From Leptasterias polaris (Eukaryota > Echinodermata > Asteroidea > Forcipulatida > Asteriidae), in the NCBI GenBank assembly GCA_037783415.1, contig JAZGTN010000179.1:412001-476000 (forward strand): a stretch of 64,000 nucleotides of DNA, read 5' to 3'. Below, piece by piece: positions 11,367 to 24,187 of the stretch. A model generated the notes under the pieces. That model was not told where the DNA came from and searched no databases. It saw nothing but the letters and a program-made list of their open reading frames with translations. Position 1 is the stretch's first letter. Each line of letters opens with the position of its first letter. A program made the position numbers and the translations under genes.

Positions 11367-13522
11367 CTTTACACGCTAATTGTACATAGTGTGCGCCTGC
11401 GCCCGACCCTGTGTTTGCTAACTGCAAACTGTTAACTGTTAAAAGGCTAGACTAATCAGTTTGCCGGAGAAGCTAGGGTGAATCCTCTTTGTAATTATCA
11501 GTGGGTATCCCACCACTCTTGATTCTAGTCTTGAATCATGCATTCCAGAATTTCTTGCCATCTTTCATTAAATGATGCCGAACAGTTAAATAGAAATAAA
11601 TTAATAACTATATAAAAAAGTAGTTTTAACATAGTTATTGATACTATCATGTATTAGTAGGCCCTATTTCAGAAATCTTGTTTTGATGGTTTTGACCCTG
11701 ATCTGACTCTGGAACCTGTGGGAACCCATGTCTCCACTCTGATCCTGTGGTGTGCTAAAATGATTCCCATGCCTGGCCACTAATTGGGACAAAATTAGTA
11801 ATCTGGTATGTGATCTAGGCCAGTCTGTCAGGACACAGCCGTCAATTGTTTCATTAAGATTAATCTAGGAATCCGCAGTTGGACACAAAGTAATCTGCTG
11901 TTGGCAGACATGCATCTGTTAAGACAAGAATAAATTTGAAAGCTTGTAAAGTTCTGATACGGAAGCATGATTGAAAGATTTGCATTGCAGATTGCAGTGG
12001 TAGTTTTTCTGGCAGCATTCCACTTTAACATGAAAGTGATACTCTACAAGTGTTATTAACAAATGTTGGATTTCATGGAATCAACACCACAGTGTGTTCA
12101 TCATATGCTGTTTACATTACGATCTCATGTCACCACTATGTACCTAAGACAGTTCACACAGTGGCTTTATGTGCCCTTCCAACCCATTAGACCAAACCAT
12201 GCCTCATTGGTTTTCATTAGTCGTTGTCATTTGTACAATACAACTCATGAAAATGTACGATGTTGATTCATATCATTTGACTGTGATCTTTCAACAAAGG
12301 CAACCCTCATTGTGTGCCCACCCAACAATGCAAAGTTGTGTGTATGCAATTTGCTTTCACTTGAGTTATTCAATTCTCTACTGCCATGCAAGTGAGGAAT
12401 AACCCCTTGACATTTAAGCAGTTTTAGGAAGTTATCCTGAGAGTTCACAAAGCAGACTGATTCCAAAACTGATAAAATATTTAACCAAGGCTTTCAATTT
12501 CCAAGTTCCTGAATGAAGCTTTAAGTGACTTTAATGGCAGCCCCAAGTATCAGGCCTGCTATAAGCATGTGCCCTGTGGAGTGCCAGACACACCCACAAC
12601 TTGACCGATTGGCTGGCTGTGAAACTTATCACTGCCAATCAATAACCCTAAGGCACTTCCTGGTGCTCTTATTGGGCTAGTGGGCTTCATACTCATGAAT
12701 ATACATTAGCTGCTAGAGGGGCAGTGATGTTGCAAGTTGACAAAAAGTAGGCATAGCAAACCAGGGCTATGTTGAGTAGTACTGTAGTGCTGTATACTTA
12801 CAGTGTACATGTACAGTACATGTAGGGTGTTGGTAGAATCTACAGTGAATGCTGTGCTACGTAGGGACTTTCATCAAACATTTCCATGCAATGTGATTTA
12901 AGTTTAACTTCAGAAAGATCCACTTGGTACTAAAACTAGAGTGGCATAGAGTTCAGGCTCACTTTAGCCCATGATCGAGCTGAAGTAAATCATCTCTGCA
13001 TTGACAAGTGTAGTGGGTGTACATTGCGTTTAATCTCCTCCCCGCTTGCAAGTTGAGAGAATTGTATTTGGACTGAAGAGGATTTCATCACTGAGCACAC
13101 ACAGTAAATCCTAAGCTGCTTTGGTATTCAGCCATACAGGAACAGATGCTGTGATTTATAAGTGTATTTAAAATCAAATTATACATAGAGAGGGTGATTG
13201 GACCAGCCTGCCATTGGCTTGGGGTGACCTGCTGGTGTTCTTGGTGACTGAGTGACTGTCTCTGGTTCTGCTGAATAAGGAACCTTGGATTTATCCACAT
13301 GTTGTGTGGAAAGGGGATCAATACACTCGCTTGAATCCTGTCTAAGTTTGTCAAATAATCTGATTGGAACTGACGCCTCAAAATAACGTTCGCCTGCTAT
13401 TATTTAAGAGTCAACTACTTCTTCAATTTCAACGCCGACAGGATTTTTCCCCCCTTAGGCTTTAGGGGAGCAGTCTTAAAGTTTTTTATTTTGAGGGAGA
13501 ATCTTTTGGAGTGTGTGTGGGC
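11367..13522. other. No gene seen; region upstream of the candidate signal-peptide exon
   Basis: No repeat match was spotted. The part from about 12600 to 13500 would hold the promoter and 5' UTR if the exon at 13523 is a true first exon; I see no TATA box at a convincing distance. Confidence 0.4.
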
Positions 13523-13654
13523 ATGATGAAGGGGCTGATCAGTCTTGTCATTCTGGTCGTTGTCGTAGGAAGCTTCCTTGGAGGGGGTGTGGCATCCAGT
13601 TACACCAGGTTCACCCCACTTCAGCGTAGACGAAGTCACCATGACACCCCACAG
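13523..13654 (+). CDS. Candidate first coding exon with signal peptide
   Basis: Tandem ATGs at 13523 and 13526 open a frame beginning MMKGLISLVILVVVVGSFLG, then GGVASS: a Lys-containing n-region, a Leu/Ile/Val core and a small-residue AXS-type cleavage region. That is a convincing secretory signal peptide. About 18 further residues follow, including RRR, which could be a furin-like site. A GT occurs after CCACAG (13654, phase 0) and again after GTGGTAG (13661, phase 1); either could be the donor. The sequence is not visibly repetitive. It could be the first exon of the ADAMTS gene about 47 kb downstream on the same strand, but no prodomain or catalytic exon was found between them, so it may belong to another secreted protein or be a chance frame. 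Confidence 0.4.
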
Positions 13655-14238
13655 GTGGTAGGTGTTTTTCATTCTTTTTCTTCTGTAGTTCCATTGTAAT
13701 TTCAAGATAGTAGATATATTGCCAGTACCAGCTAAGTTTTACTAATGAATGTCATAAGCCGGCAAATCTTATAGCGCCCTCTTTGATGCGTAGAGGAGTA
13801 GCCAACATAATAATTATAAAAAACTAAATTTCAGGGGTTTTCGAGTTATTTAGAAAAGTAATTTTGTTATTATAACAAATTTATTCCTACACTTTTAATG
13901 AATAGTACTATAAGTATAACGTTTTCTTTTTCTGTTTTGTGGTTGTAATGGATTATTTTTTTTTTTCTTAAAGAAAAAATAAAAGTCTGAAATTCTTACA
14001 TGGTCCAAGTCCCCGAAACAACTCATTGCGCATGTTCAGTGCTGGAAAAATATACACTGCCTAAATTTAATGGGAAGTGGTTCTTCATGAGAGGGTTAAA
14101 TTATTTAGATTTGTTTGCAGTGCAGCCTTTCTGAGGACTGTCTGAAGTTCCGAACATGATCTTTCATTTATATTATATTTATTTCATTTCTTGTGGGAAG
14201 TTTAAAATAAAAAGGATGTAAAAATAACAAAAGTAACA

Positions 14239-14667
14239 TCGACCAAAGGAAAGAGTCAAACAAGCTAGGGCTGATGGATTGCCTAAAAGAAACAAAGTTT
14301 CTGTCAAGTAAGACTCTCTCTCCTCCCACACACTCACAAAAATATTTAGATAAAACATAACTATTTTTAAAATATTTGTTTAATGATATATCGCCTAACA
14401 TCACATGGCTGGATGGCCACTTCAAGGTGAGGGCTACTGATTTGGGCTTTCAACCTAAATCAACTGTCACCAGAGGCACATTAATACTCCTGGGGCTAAA
14501 ATGGGGTTACCTCCTTCACAGTCCATAAGGATGTAGGCACTGGTATCATTTACTAGGACTCCCAACTTCCCAAACGTGACAAAAGGAACGAGTTAAACCA
14601 GCTAGGGCTGACAGATTGCCTAAAAGAAAGAAAAAAAATCTGTCCAGTAGACTCTCCCCTCCCTGAT
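14239..14667. repeat. Direct repeat pair in a SINE-like block
   Basis: About 90 bp at 14239-14330 (CTAGGGCTGATGGATTGCCT, then AAAAGAAA and AGACTCTC) recurs at 14577-14667 with modest divergence. Between them TGAGGGCTACTGATTTGGGC is partly shared with 26920-26975, so the block is probably a dispersed repeat with duplicated ends. Confidence 0.6.
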
Positions 14668-14669
14668 TA

Positions 14670-16309
14670 CTGATACATAAAGAGTCGTTGGAAGACTTAG
14701 TGCCAGTCTACTTCATCACATTTATGTTATTTTTTCTATGAGTAGCTTTTAAAAAAAAAATCTGAAGAAAAGAACAAATTTAACCGCAGATGTTTTTACA
14801 TAAAGCCGCATAAATTAGAGACCTTGGGCATGAAAAGATTTGAATCTTAAAAATTAAAAAAGTGTTAACAAGGTTTTCTGTTTTTATAAAACTCTGAACC
14901 AAAGTCATTATTGTCAAGGTTTTTATTTATTTTTTTCGTTACAATCCAAAGATCATTCTCTGAATCCATGGTATTGTCCGCATATAGTACATTATGGGGG
15001 CAAGGTCATTAACAGGGTGGCAATTTTCAAGGATTTTCATTTTTGTGTTCTGAGTTTGACTTACATTCTTGCCATGACGGTCTCCTCAATCATAAACTCA
15101 ATCATAAACGTAGATGTACACATAGCTAGCTCATAAATACCTTCCCTGGGGGTAAATTAAGGGGGGATGCACAATCACCAAACAGGCAAGAGGCATTCAG
15201 CTGTGAAACTGATACTTTCCTTCCTACAAAATAAAAAATACTGGTATGTTTTTTGGGGGGCTTCGTTTCCTCAGCTGTGGATATTTATTGTTGAATGATA
15301 ACAGTGCCATTATAATCTCTCGAGTATTTATATCAGGGGAGAAAAAAATCTGTATTCATCTAGGTCTGTAGAGCACCATGCAGCACATTGTGTAACAGCT
15401 ATGGTACAATGTAGCTGTTGTAGAGTGGGTAATTACTGTGGGGGCTGTGGTTTTTTTCACTTTGGAAAGTGTTGGATCAGTGATGGCCATGGCCAAGTTA
15501 TTTTCATAAAGCTGATAAAAATGTGCATAGTACTGATGAACATTGCTTAGTAGAATTAGGTTACCAGCCTAAATGGCATGTTTTAAATCTTTGTGAAAAT
15601 GGGATTCGGACCGAATTTAAAAAACTACTAGGTTTCTTTTATATTGCGAGAATATTTTTATAGTTACAAAAGATAAACATGAAGTGACCACAGCTATTTT
15701 AGTGGGGCTATGATTGTTGGAGGAGGGTGGTTATCAGGTGTTGGGGGGGGGGGGGGGGGGTCAGTGGGGAAGCAAGAGTTTTGTGTATCTTTGTGGAAGT
15801 GGAAAACAGATGTGCTTGTGAGCTAGCAGTGAGCTGCTGGCTCACTTCACTGAGGACTTTAACAAAGGGGATACCCAGGGATTTGAATCGAGGACATTCT
15901 CAATTTGATTTTGTGTACAAAACCAATAGTGATGTCACTAAAAACATCCAAAGATTGAGAGAGAAACCTAGAGCTGAAGGAGGTGGGGGGGGTCTTCAGA
16001 AGCTCCCTCTATCTTTTTTCACAGAGAATTTTCACTTCAGCTCATTCGTTAAATCTGATGATATTCAATCAAAGCAGCATTGATTTTGCGCTTGTGACTT
16101 GCCCAGAATTTCCTCTTTGAAATGTACAGACCCATTTGTTTTTGCTGTCCGATGACGTCATGTTTCAAATGTTTGCTCTGAAAGAGTATCGGATAGTATT
16201 TTAACGTGGGATAGAGACCTGTAACTTTTCCCCCACTTCTATGAGACTCTATATCCATGGAAAATAATTGCATCATCTCAAAAACTTATTTTGACCTTGG
16301 AGCCTCTCT
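14670..16309. other. No gene seen; includes an 18-G run
   Basis: AT-rich with poly-G at 15743-15760. The 118-codon frame at 15727-16083 runs straight through that G tract (a Gly run) and a second G tract, and shows no domain, so I do not call it. Confidence 0.5.
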
Positions 16310-17075
16310 TTAACCAGTTCGACGCGAATGACGAGTTAACTCGCGGGAATTTTTTTTACTGACACTAGGAGGACGAGTATACTCGCCAAATTTACATATG
16401 AATCGCTGTTACCCTCAGCGTGCGAATTGTGTATGGGATTCAGTTGTAGTTGCATTGCGGGGTACCAGGGATATATCTAGTGCAATTTACTAGCGATTGG
16501 TGGCGCTATTGAACTTTTTTGGACACAGGGCCAGCCGATGAACACAACGATTGAGATGACATTTGTTGACAAAATCAAGATGGCGGCCTCCATGAGAAAA
16601 CGCGTGTACAATAATGACACGGAAATTCTTTGATATTTTGTATCGTCAGGGTCCTCTAATTCCGATTCATCTAGTTCAGGGGAAAGTAAGGGTAATAGTT
16701 CAATAGTTCTGATTCAGAGTTTGAAAATAATAGTGAAAAAAGCGAGAATTCTGAAGTTAGCATGGTTATATCGAAGTCAGTTCTGATGATCACGATGATG
16801 AGCTGAGGTGAGTGATGATAATGCAGATTTTTCTGAGGGATCCGTATCTTGAGATGGTGAAATGTGAGTTTAAACAAAAAGAGAGAAATGTGAAGGTGTT
16901 TTCCCCTATTGTGACATATTTTGTTAAATCACAGAGCTTTTTATTTCAGAAAATTGTCATAAAGAATAAAATTATGCTAGCACTTGCACTTTTTTTTTAT
17001 TTCAGCAAAATTCACAAAAGTATCCCGCGTGGGGGGTAAATTCGGTGAAAATTTATCCCGCGTCGAACTGGTTAA
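16310..17075 (+). mobile_element. piggyBac-type non-autonomous element (TTAA, CCAGTTCGACGCG ends)
   Basis: Bounded by TTAA at 16310-16313 and 17072-17075, with inverted ends CCAGTTCGACGCG and CGCGTCGAACTGG. TTAA duplication plus CC-starting short TIRs is the piggyBac signature. The 766-bp interior keeps a broken N-terminal transposase segment and has lost the catalytic DDD region, so it is an internal-deletion derivative. Confidence 0.87.
16640..16855 (+). pseudogene. Remnant of piggyBac transposase acidic N-terminus
   Basis: Ser/Asp/Glu-rich coding segments such as SSNSDSSSSGESKGNS, SSDSEFENNSEKSENSEV, SSDDHDDELR and SDDNADFSEGSVS appear in succession in different frames and are cut by stops and small indels. 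Acidic, serine-rich N-termini are normal for piggyBac transposases. Several disablements and the missing catalytic part show that it is dead. Confidence 0.65.
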
Positions 17076-19039
17076 CCATTGTTGCAACTTTTAGTCACTG
17101 AATGCTTTACCAGGGCCTTTCCCCGAGATAGAATGCAGTGAAGGAGAGGGGAGACTTCTAAACTGGTTGCTGAGGAACAGGATTGAATACCACTGAAAGC
17201 CCTCTTATTATCTATCAGGTTTAACATCCATGCATAGTCATTATTTATCAGGTACACATCCACACACAGTCATTAGTTAATTCCCTAACCCACTATCATC
17301 TGGTAGCAGTATCTTTACCAATTAAGAAGTTAATACTGGATTGTCTTTTTTAACACCAAAGTTTAATCCCACTTTCCGTGCATCTTTCCCTTCTAGGAGA
17401 AGAAGTGCATTGATGAACATTTTTTTTGTCCCACCCCCTCAAAAGATGAGTTTATTTATAGTAGAGTCGAGTATCTTATCAGCAATGCCAGTAATTAAAA
17501 GTAGTCTGCCCTGAACCTCTCACAAGATCTTATTTAATTTACTATTTTGGGGGGTGGGGTTAGATTTACTGATTGTTAGTGGCAACTTTTGATCGCTCTC
17601 TCTTTTAGTCACCGTTGGTTAGAAATGTCTACTTGAATCTATGAATGAAACATGGTGTATCGTTGTAGTCTCTCACTTTCCCCATGCTCCAACAGGGCTC
17701 AAAATTTACACTGGACCCACAGGCCCGTGATTTTAGCATCGGGGCCAGTAAATTCAAGACCGGACAAGTCCAGCAATCTTGTGTTTTTGTTCAGATGTTG
17801 ACTTTCAGTCTGATAATTCTCGTTAATAAATGTTAAACTGTGTTGGTATTTTTCACCCATTTTAACTCTGGTCTTGTAAAGAGAATTCTTGTCCAGTAAA
17901 AATGTTGAGCTACATGACCTGTGGTCTTGTGTATTTCCCCAAAAAGTTGAGCCCTGTCCAAGGGAAAACATACTGTGTGTAGTCAGATGGGGGCAGTTTG
18001 TTAGCCAGAAGTTTGGCAATTGACTGCTTTACATTGGGGGGGAAAACGGGGTTTCCAAATGACTTGATAAGTAGGCCTACACACTTTACTAGTGACCCAG
18101 GAAATAGCCTCATGGAGTAGAAGGCATGGAGTGTGGATTGTTAGACCTTCATGTATTTATTATGTAAACAGTTATAGTCATAATTGAGCAATTTAGGGAA
18201 CCACACAGGCTAACCACACAATCAATCTTCAGCCTGTCCATGACCACACAACAAGGTGACCACAACTCACACTTGCAGTGCATTCTGTGAGTTCCATGGG
18301 GTGATGCTGACATGTCTATAATTTTGATATCTCTCAACCACTAGTATGGTACAGCTCTTGTTCTATCTGTACAGTACAATACTGAAGTACTGTGATTTGG
18401 GCTGCATTTGAGCTGCATTTGAGCTGAATACTTTATGTCACTGATGATAATGGGATAAGCCCCTTTGGATTATCCCTTTGCAGCCAAACTCCATCCCTAA
18501 TCCCTTACTGACCATTGGCTTCATGCATAAGCCAGCAGGCCTTGGGATTTCCTTTTTCCTTTTACTGTTGGAATTATATACAGTAATGGACAGTGCATTC
18601 ATTTAGTTTTAGGGACTAGGGAGACCACCACAGAGAAAGTTCCCCTCCCCCTCCCCTTCGGCCCCCTCTCTCTCTGACCATGGAGGTCGAAATTTCTACC
18701 TCCATGCTCTGACATAGGTTTTTACTGGAAGTGGAAAGGTAGCCCCCCCAAAAAAAAACCCACCAAAAAACCCCTAATCCAAAGCAGGGTTGACTCTTGA
18801 CACTAGCCTGGTGTACAATGTCTTGTAAAAACTGATGTAGATTTAGTGAACACCACTAAACTTGCCTGCAACCTACTTATTAAAGTGCTCATAATTTCCT
18901 CCTTTTCAGATGTGAATAGTAAAAATAATAAATTTGTGACCTTAGTTGACCAATAAACTGGCTGTAATCACTCTTACGATTATTAAAACATCAGAAAGAT
19001 ACGTTTATGATAACACAAATTTTAAAATCTGAACTTCCC
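17076..19039. other. No gene seen
   Basis: Unique-looking DNA. The overlapping - frames at 17699-18113 lack motifs or splice support. A pyrimidine-rich segment lies at about 18635-18680. Confidence 0.5.
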
Positions 19040-19056
19040 GGGGGGGGGGGGGGGGG
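19040..19056. repeat. Poly-G run of 17
   Basis: Uninterrupted G tract preceded by CCC. Confidence 0.95.
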
Positions 19057-19419
19057 CAGGTAAAATGCACAGTTTACTACAAAAACTCTTGGTCATCAAA
19101 AACAATCAAAAGAATAAGTGGACTCAAAAAAGCAAGGGCAAATGTACAAATAAAATAAAAAACAAATTAAAACATGTAAAGCACAACCTGTAAGTTCAAT
19201 TTCAGATCTGAATGGCCTTCAAAGAATAGTCCTACATTAACCCTACATCCACCCGCAAATCCTTAAAAAATCCCAATCAGGAAGTTGTCTGATTTTTGAG
19301 TATTTTGGGACTGTATTGACCCCACTTTATTTGGGAGTCAACAGGTAAGCATGTAAATGCTGTGTTGCCTAAAATTTGCACAAAACTGTATATCACACAC
19401 AGGAACATTGACTCCCAAA

Positions 19420-19545
19420 ATGGTGCAGCCAAGATTATTGTGATGATGACTTCGGGTGATTGGGTCAGTAGGCCCAAATATAACCATTGCTTATCACTGC
19501 ATGGACCAGGCCAGCGCATACCGATCTTTTATTGAGTCCAAACAT
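19420..19545. repeat. Dispersed repeat shared with the LINE relic near 47720
   Basis: TTGCTTATCACT and GAGTCCAAACATTTGGGTGTT occur in the same order in the LINE relic around 47720-47780, so this is probably a fragment of the same retroelement. Confidence 0.5.
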
Positions 19546-19673
19546 TTGGGTGTTTAGTTACAGTTACCATTGACTAAGGAGGATTTAGGGGAGGGTCTCC
19601 AAGCCAAAGGGTGTTATTACTGAATCTTCAAAGACTTCAGGATTTTGTGGGTTTTTTTTTTTTTGTTTTTTTT

Positions 19674-19690
19674 GGGGGGGGGGGGGGGGG
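19674..19690. repeat. T-rich tract followed by poly-G of 17
   Basis: A stretch of T with one G interruption runs directly into seventeen G. Confidence 0.95.
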
Positions 19691-19795
19691 TTCAGTTTAA
19701 AAACCCTATTTAACATGGCATCTTTCAGTATTAAAAATTATAAGGGCCCTGAAATTTTGGATTGTGTTAACTTTTCGTAAAAAACAAGCAAAAAC

Positions 19796-20714
19796 CAGGC
19801 CTCGAATTACACGACGGCCAGTGCCGTCGTCGATGCCCTTGTAACTGGCCGTGGTGCCCTTCATCAAATTACCCTTTTCACGGCCATAATTGCCGGCCCT
19901 TCTTCCCCGTTGGCCGTCCTGCCCTTTTTAATAAAAAATTAACCGTTTTCAGTGTTGTCCAGAAGCGCAGGCTGCAGGCAATTTCACTAAAAACTTGTTT
20001 TACCCAGTTGACAATGATTTAAAAACCCAAACTTTTCTACCCAAACGAAGCTGACAGGGGAAAAAACAAAACTGTTGGTCCTTTTCTTTACCTCAGACAC
20101 TCTCCAGACACTCCTGGGAGAATGATTGACACTCCTATTGTGATCCAATTAGTCTTATCTTAATCCTCTGCAGATTGTTATACATTGTTTTATTAGTTTG
20201 TAATACTCTTGCTTCACTCAAAAGACAAGCTGCATGTGCGGTGTCTTTGTGGTTTTATGGCCTGGTTTTTTACTTTTAGGAGTGGGTATTTTGTTCTATC
20301 ATGGTTCTATTAAACCTAGAAAGTGCGTTGACATGTGCTGGCTGTAGCATGGAGGTAGAATTATACTTTTACAGTTTGTTTATGAATAAGATATGATTTT
20401 CTTATTCATGCAAACTGTTTCATTGGGTTTACCACCCTTAGGGGAACCTCTGGCCAATTTTCAAATTGTTACAATAAAAAAATTTTTTTTAAAAGGGTAT
20501 CCTAACTTTTCCAATAAAGATAGTATAGTTTTAATCAATAATAAGAAAAGGCATGCACTATGGTTTTACTTTGGGTCACTTTGAGCCTCGTGCCTTTTCT
20601 ATTTTTACATTTTTGGCCTTGGTGCCCTACCTACTGGCCTTGGTGCCCTTCAAAATTTGGCCTGCTCCAAGGCCAAAGTGGCCTTGCCCTAAAAAAATTG
20701 TAATTCCAGGCCTG
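19796..20714. mobile_element. hAT-like non-autonomous transposon, 919 bp
   Basis: The ends CAGGCCTCGAATTACA and TGTAATTCCAGGCCTG are inverted repeats with one mismatch, flanked by AAAAAC on both sides (19790-19795 and 20715-20720). The CAG-starting TIR and multiple subterminal copies of GGCC(T/G)TGGTGCCC near both ends resemble hAT elements. hAT usually makes an 8-bp TSD; only six bases match here, so two may have mutated. No transposase frame remains. Confidence 0.78.
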
Positions 20715-20720
20715 AAAAAC

Positions 20721-22612
20721 ATTTCAATTCTTTCTCTCAAGTGGATGAATTCTTTCCATTCCTCGCCAGTAATTGTCCTCATCACCATTTATGTGTGTGG
20801 TAAGAGACCAGACATTCTGCCCTAAGTCTACTAGACTGCCTATCCAGGATCATACCACCAGCTAGAACACAAAAGTATTGCATGCACCACCAAAAGCTAT
20901 ACCCTCAAAGTAAAGGGTTGTCTCATGATACCCATTGTGTTTATCCGTTTGTCAATAATTACTCAGTAATGTGTAAACACACATCCCCCTCTGCTGGTCT
21001 TCTTTTCTGTGAGACACACACTTGTTGACAATGTGCTGCAAACCTGGTTGTATAGTTTTCTACATACTTACTGAGATTGGTTTGTCCTCTCTAAAGCATG
21101 GTGAATGCCAGTTATAGTTAAGGTGTTCATTTTTGTGGCTACTGGTCAGGCATTGTGGCTACCAGATGGTTGTTGGCATAGTGCTTGGTAGAGCAACTGG
21201 AGCGTGCTCATTCTGAAATACATGTGATCTGGTTTTTCTGACATGAGCAATACAACTTCAAACATGTAGTTAATAGCACAGTATAGGTTATTATTGATAT
21301 AATATTAATGGAGAAAGGATCCAAGGTCAGGGGTGAGAAAGGGGGAGGAACAGTTGGAGATAAGATTTGTGCAAAACAGTAGGACAGATTTTGTTGGCAC
21401 ATCAACACAGTGCTGAATCTTTGCTTTTATTGGTTGGCTTCTTTAAGTAAGAAACTGATTAAACAAAAAGGGAAAAGAAAATTATGTTATTTTAATTTTA
21501 AAATTTTAAAACATAGGTTGCTTTATACAAGCTTAAAGGTATAGGGTCATAGATTGGTTTTTTGTCAACGTAATGCTGATTTATAGGCAAAATGATAAAG
21601 AAAGATACAATAAAATTTACATGTGAAAAATTCAGCTGATTACAGTGTCTACTTGCTGAGAAACCAGTAGAAAACTGTCGCGTATTTTCCCAAGAGCTTC
21701 GAATCCGTGCACGTTTAGCAAGGTGACAGCGGGTACCAACTGCATCTCTGGCTGCAGCATTCACAAACGGACACCAACCCTCAGGAGTCTTGGAAATGAT
21801 TCATGCATGAATGTTTTGGGGTAAAAATTATCCAAACTCAAAGGGGATCCCTTCTCAAAATAGTTTATACTATTAACAGCTGCAGTGCTTCTCAACAAGT
21901 AATTAGGGTCACTAATCCATGAATATAGCTTATGATTTTTCTGGAAGCATAATCTCGCAGTGATGTCGTGTTAGAAGTCGTTATTTGGGCTGTTTGGGTG
22001 AATAACCAGTTATCCGTAAGGTCTCTTGTAAGAGATTGTGTTAAAGAAGCGCAAACTGTAAAATGGAAATAATGAGCGCAGTGTTTTGATTTGACCAATA
22101 AGTCAAACAGATAAGTAGGCTAGTGGTACTTACCCCAAAGAAGTTGTGGACAAAGAATAAATAATGTAGAATTCATTTTGGATGAAAGATTTAAAATGAG
22201 ACCAAACATCTTGGGAAGCGATTCTGCCACAAAGTGTCATTTTTCCATAAATTAAAACAAACAAACAAACTAGCACTTGAAATGTACAAATCTCAACGCA
22301 GTAATTGACATCAGCCTATTTCGTGAATGACTGCACAGGATGCCCACCCATAAACATTTGTCTGGGCATGCAGTCAGATAAATAGCGACTCATTAGTAGA
22401 ATTGCTGTGTAAATCTGCGTAAACATTTACAGAGACAGAGTGGAGACTGAGAACATTGCAGACTGATGACTGGACACATTAAGCATGGATTATTAATCAG
22501 CAGTAGTGGATTATTGGAACTGGGCATGTTGGAGGTGCAACGATTATGTATAATTCTCATTATCAAGGTTTAAACCGACTTTACATTGTGTGACCTCATG
22601 TGGGAACTATAT
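20721..22612. other. No gene seen; possible old TTAA MITE from about 21530
   Basis: AGCTTAAAGGTATAGGGTCA near 21532 resembles the start of the TTAA MITEs, but no matching right end is found. The - frame at 21498-21764 is not recognisable. Confidence 0.4.
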
Positions 22613-22950
22613 CTATAGATGATGTGACCTGTGACATCACATGTTTACAAAAGAGCCACAGAGCCTGGACTTCCTGCAGGCACATTTGTACACAGATCAA
22701 TGGAAGAAAACAACAAATCTTATGTTTTATGGAGATTGCACTGTCTGATTTTTCTCAACTTTTGATATGAAGAAAGGGGGGACATCTCAAAAGCTGTACA
22801 GCTGTTGCTTTTGTAAATTTTGAATTTATGTGAAAATTATGACACAAAATGTAAATTTTCCCATAAAGCCTGTGTAGTATCTTGCCCGGCAGGAAACGCT
22901 TTAAAATGTACAAGGTCACCACTCTGTAAACAAATGTAACATGGTCTATA
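22613..22950 (+). mobile_element. 338-bp MITE, copy 2 (TATAGAC ends)
   Basis: The ends are CTATAGATGATGTGAC and GTAACATGGTCTATA. It matches 7907-8244 almost base for base, with a handful of substitutions, so both copies are fairly recent. Confidence 0.9.
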
Positions 22951-24187
22951 AGAAGGCCACCAATTGCTCTGCATGCAAAAGTAATACTTCAAACTGTAGA
23001 CATCTTTCTATTGTCTTACTGTATCCAAGAAAATTTGACAGAAGTTTTTGTTTTCTTCTTGAAGTTGGAGATTGCATGGAACAGGTTGCCTCTTGTGACA
23101 AGAACCAACACTTGCTTATTGTTTATGGCACTTTGGATCAATGAATATCAGCCCAGCCCCTCCCCCTCCCCCTCCCCAACCCACCTCCACAAGAAACTTC
23201 ATGGAAGGTTGAGTAGGAAAGGTGCTGTGAATTTGAAGTGTTTGAAAACAAGAGACCTCGCATGTGGTCAGTCATTTGAAATGTTCCATCGCACTCCCTT
23301 TTCGAAGCAATACTAACATATTTGAGATTATGGCAGCTCTTGAAATAGAGTACTCTATAATCAGTCTTGGTTCATGGCATTGTTTCTTATCACTTCCACC
23401 TGTCCGCACACTATAAATATACACGAACAATCACTGCATATTCAACGAAAGTCGCAGTGAAGATTAGTAAGTGCACAAGTGAATGGTCACTGCATAATGA
23501 GCTTCACATGCAGTCGTTCAGGTCGTTCTCCATACTGAATCTATATGTATGTAATAAAGGCATGCGATGCATTTTCCCAGAATTTTCCGAGGCAGTTCTA
23601 CAAGTTTCTCAAAATATTCTTACTGAATGGTTTGTGGCTTCTAGAGAATGAATGCCGTTTATCGGTGAAATTGTCACACCTATGCGGCGTTGTGTGACCA
23701 ACATTAATATACAAACGTCTTGCACCAAGACTAGGTACTAATATTAATAAGAACCCAGGCAAGATCTGATGAGCTGCGTTGTGTGTGGTCACTTTTACTT
23801 TCAACCAAAATTCACAGGAGCATATAAAGACAGCAACAAAAGATTGCATGTTCCATTGTCAGCACTCATTACTCAGCACTCATCAGAAAGTAGGTTGGGG
23901 GGGGGGGGGGGGTAGGGTACTGAAGACTGAAGGGTACTGTAGGGAATCGTTGGGTATACAGCTGAGAGGAAACACTTGTAATAGGAATTCTTATTTGTAA
24001 ATGAAGAGTTTTGAAACTGGGGGGCCTCACAGTGTTTGTAATTAGAAGAAAAAGTCAAGCTTTTTTCTTGCAAATCTCTGCCAAACTAGGAAAGGATGAA
24101 AATCTTTCTGCTAATTAAACCGAGAGATCTGCAATTTTAAGTGTTTGATAAAGATGGTAAAGCAATGTCAGTTTTAGATATGGGAGG
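22951..24187. other. No gene seen; CT-rich and G-rich tracts
   Basis: (CCCCTC)n-like tract at about 23155-23180 and poly-G at 23897-23912. The frames here are short and partly low complexity. Confidence 0.5.

Noticed and set aside
15727..16083. 118-codon + strand ORF as a gene
   Set aside because: It contains two Gly runs from G tracts, has no motif, and has no splice or start support.
23011..23316. 101-codon frame with SPSPSP repeat
   Set aside because: The repeat comes from a CCCCTC tract; the rest shows no conserved feature.
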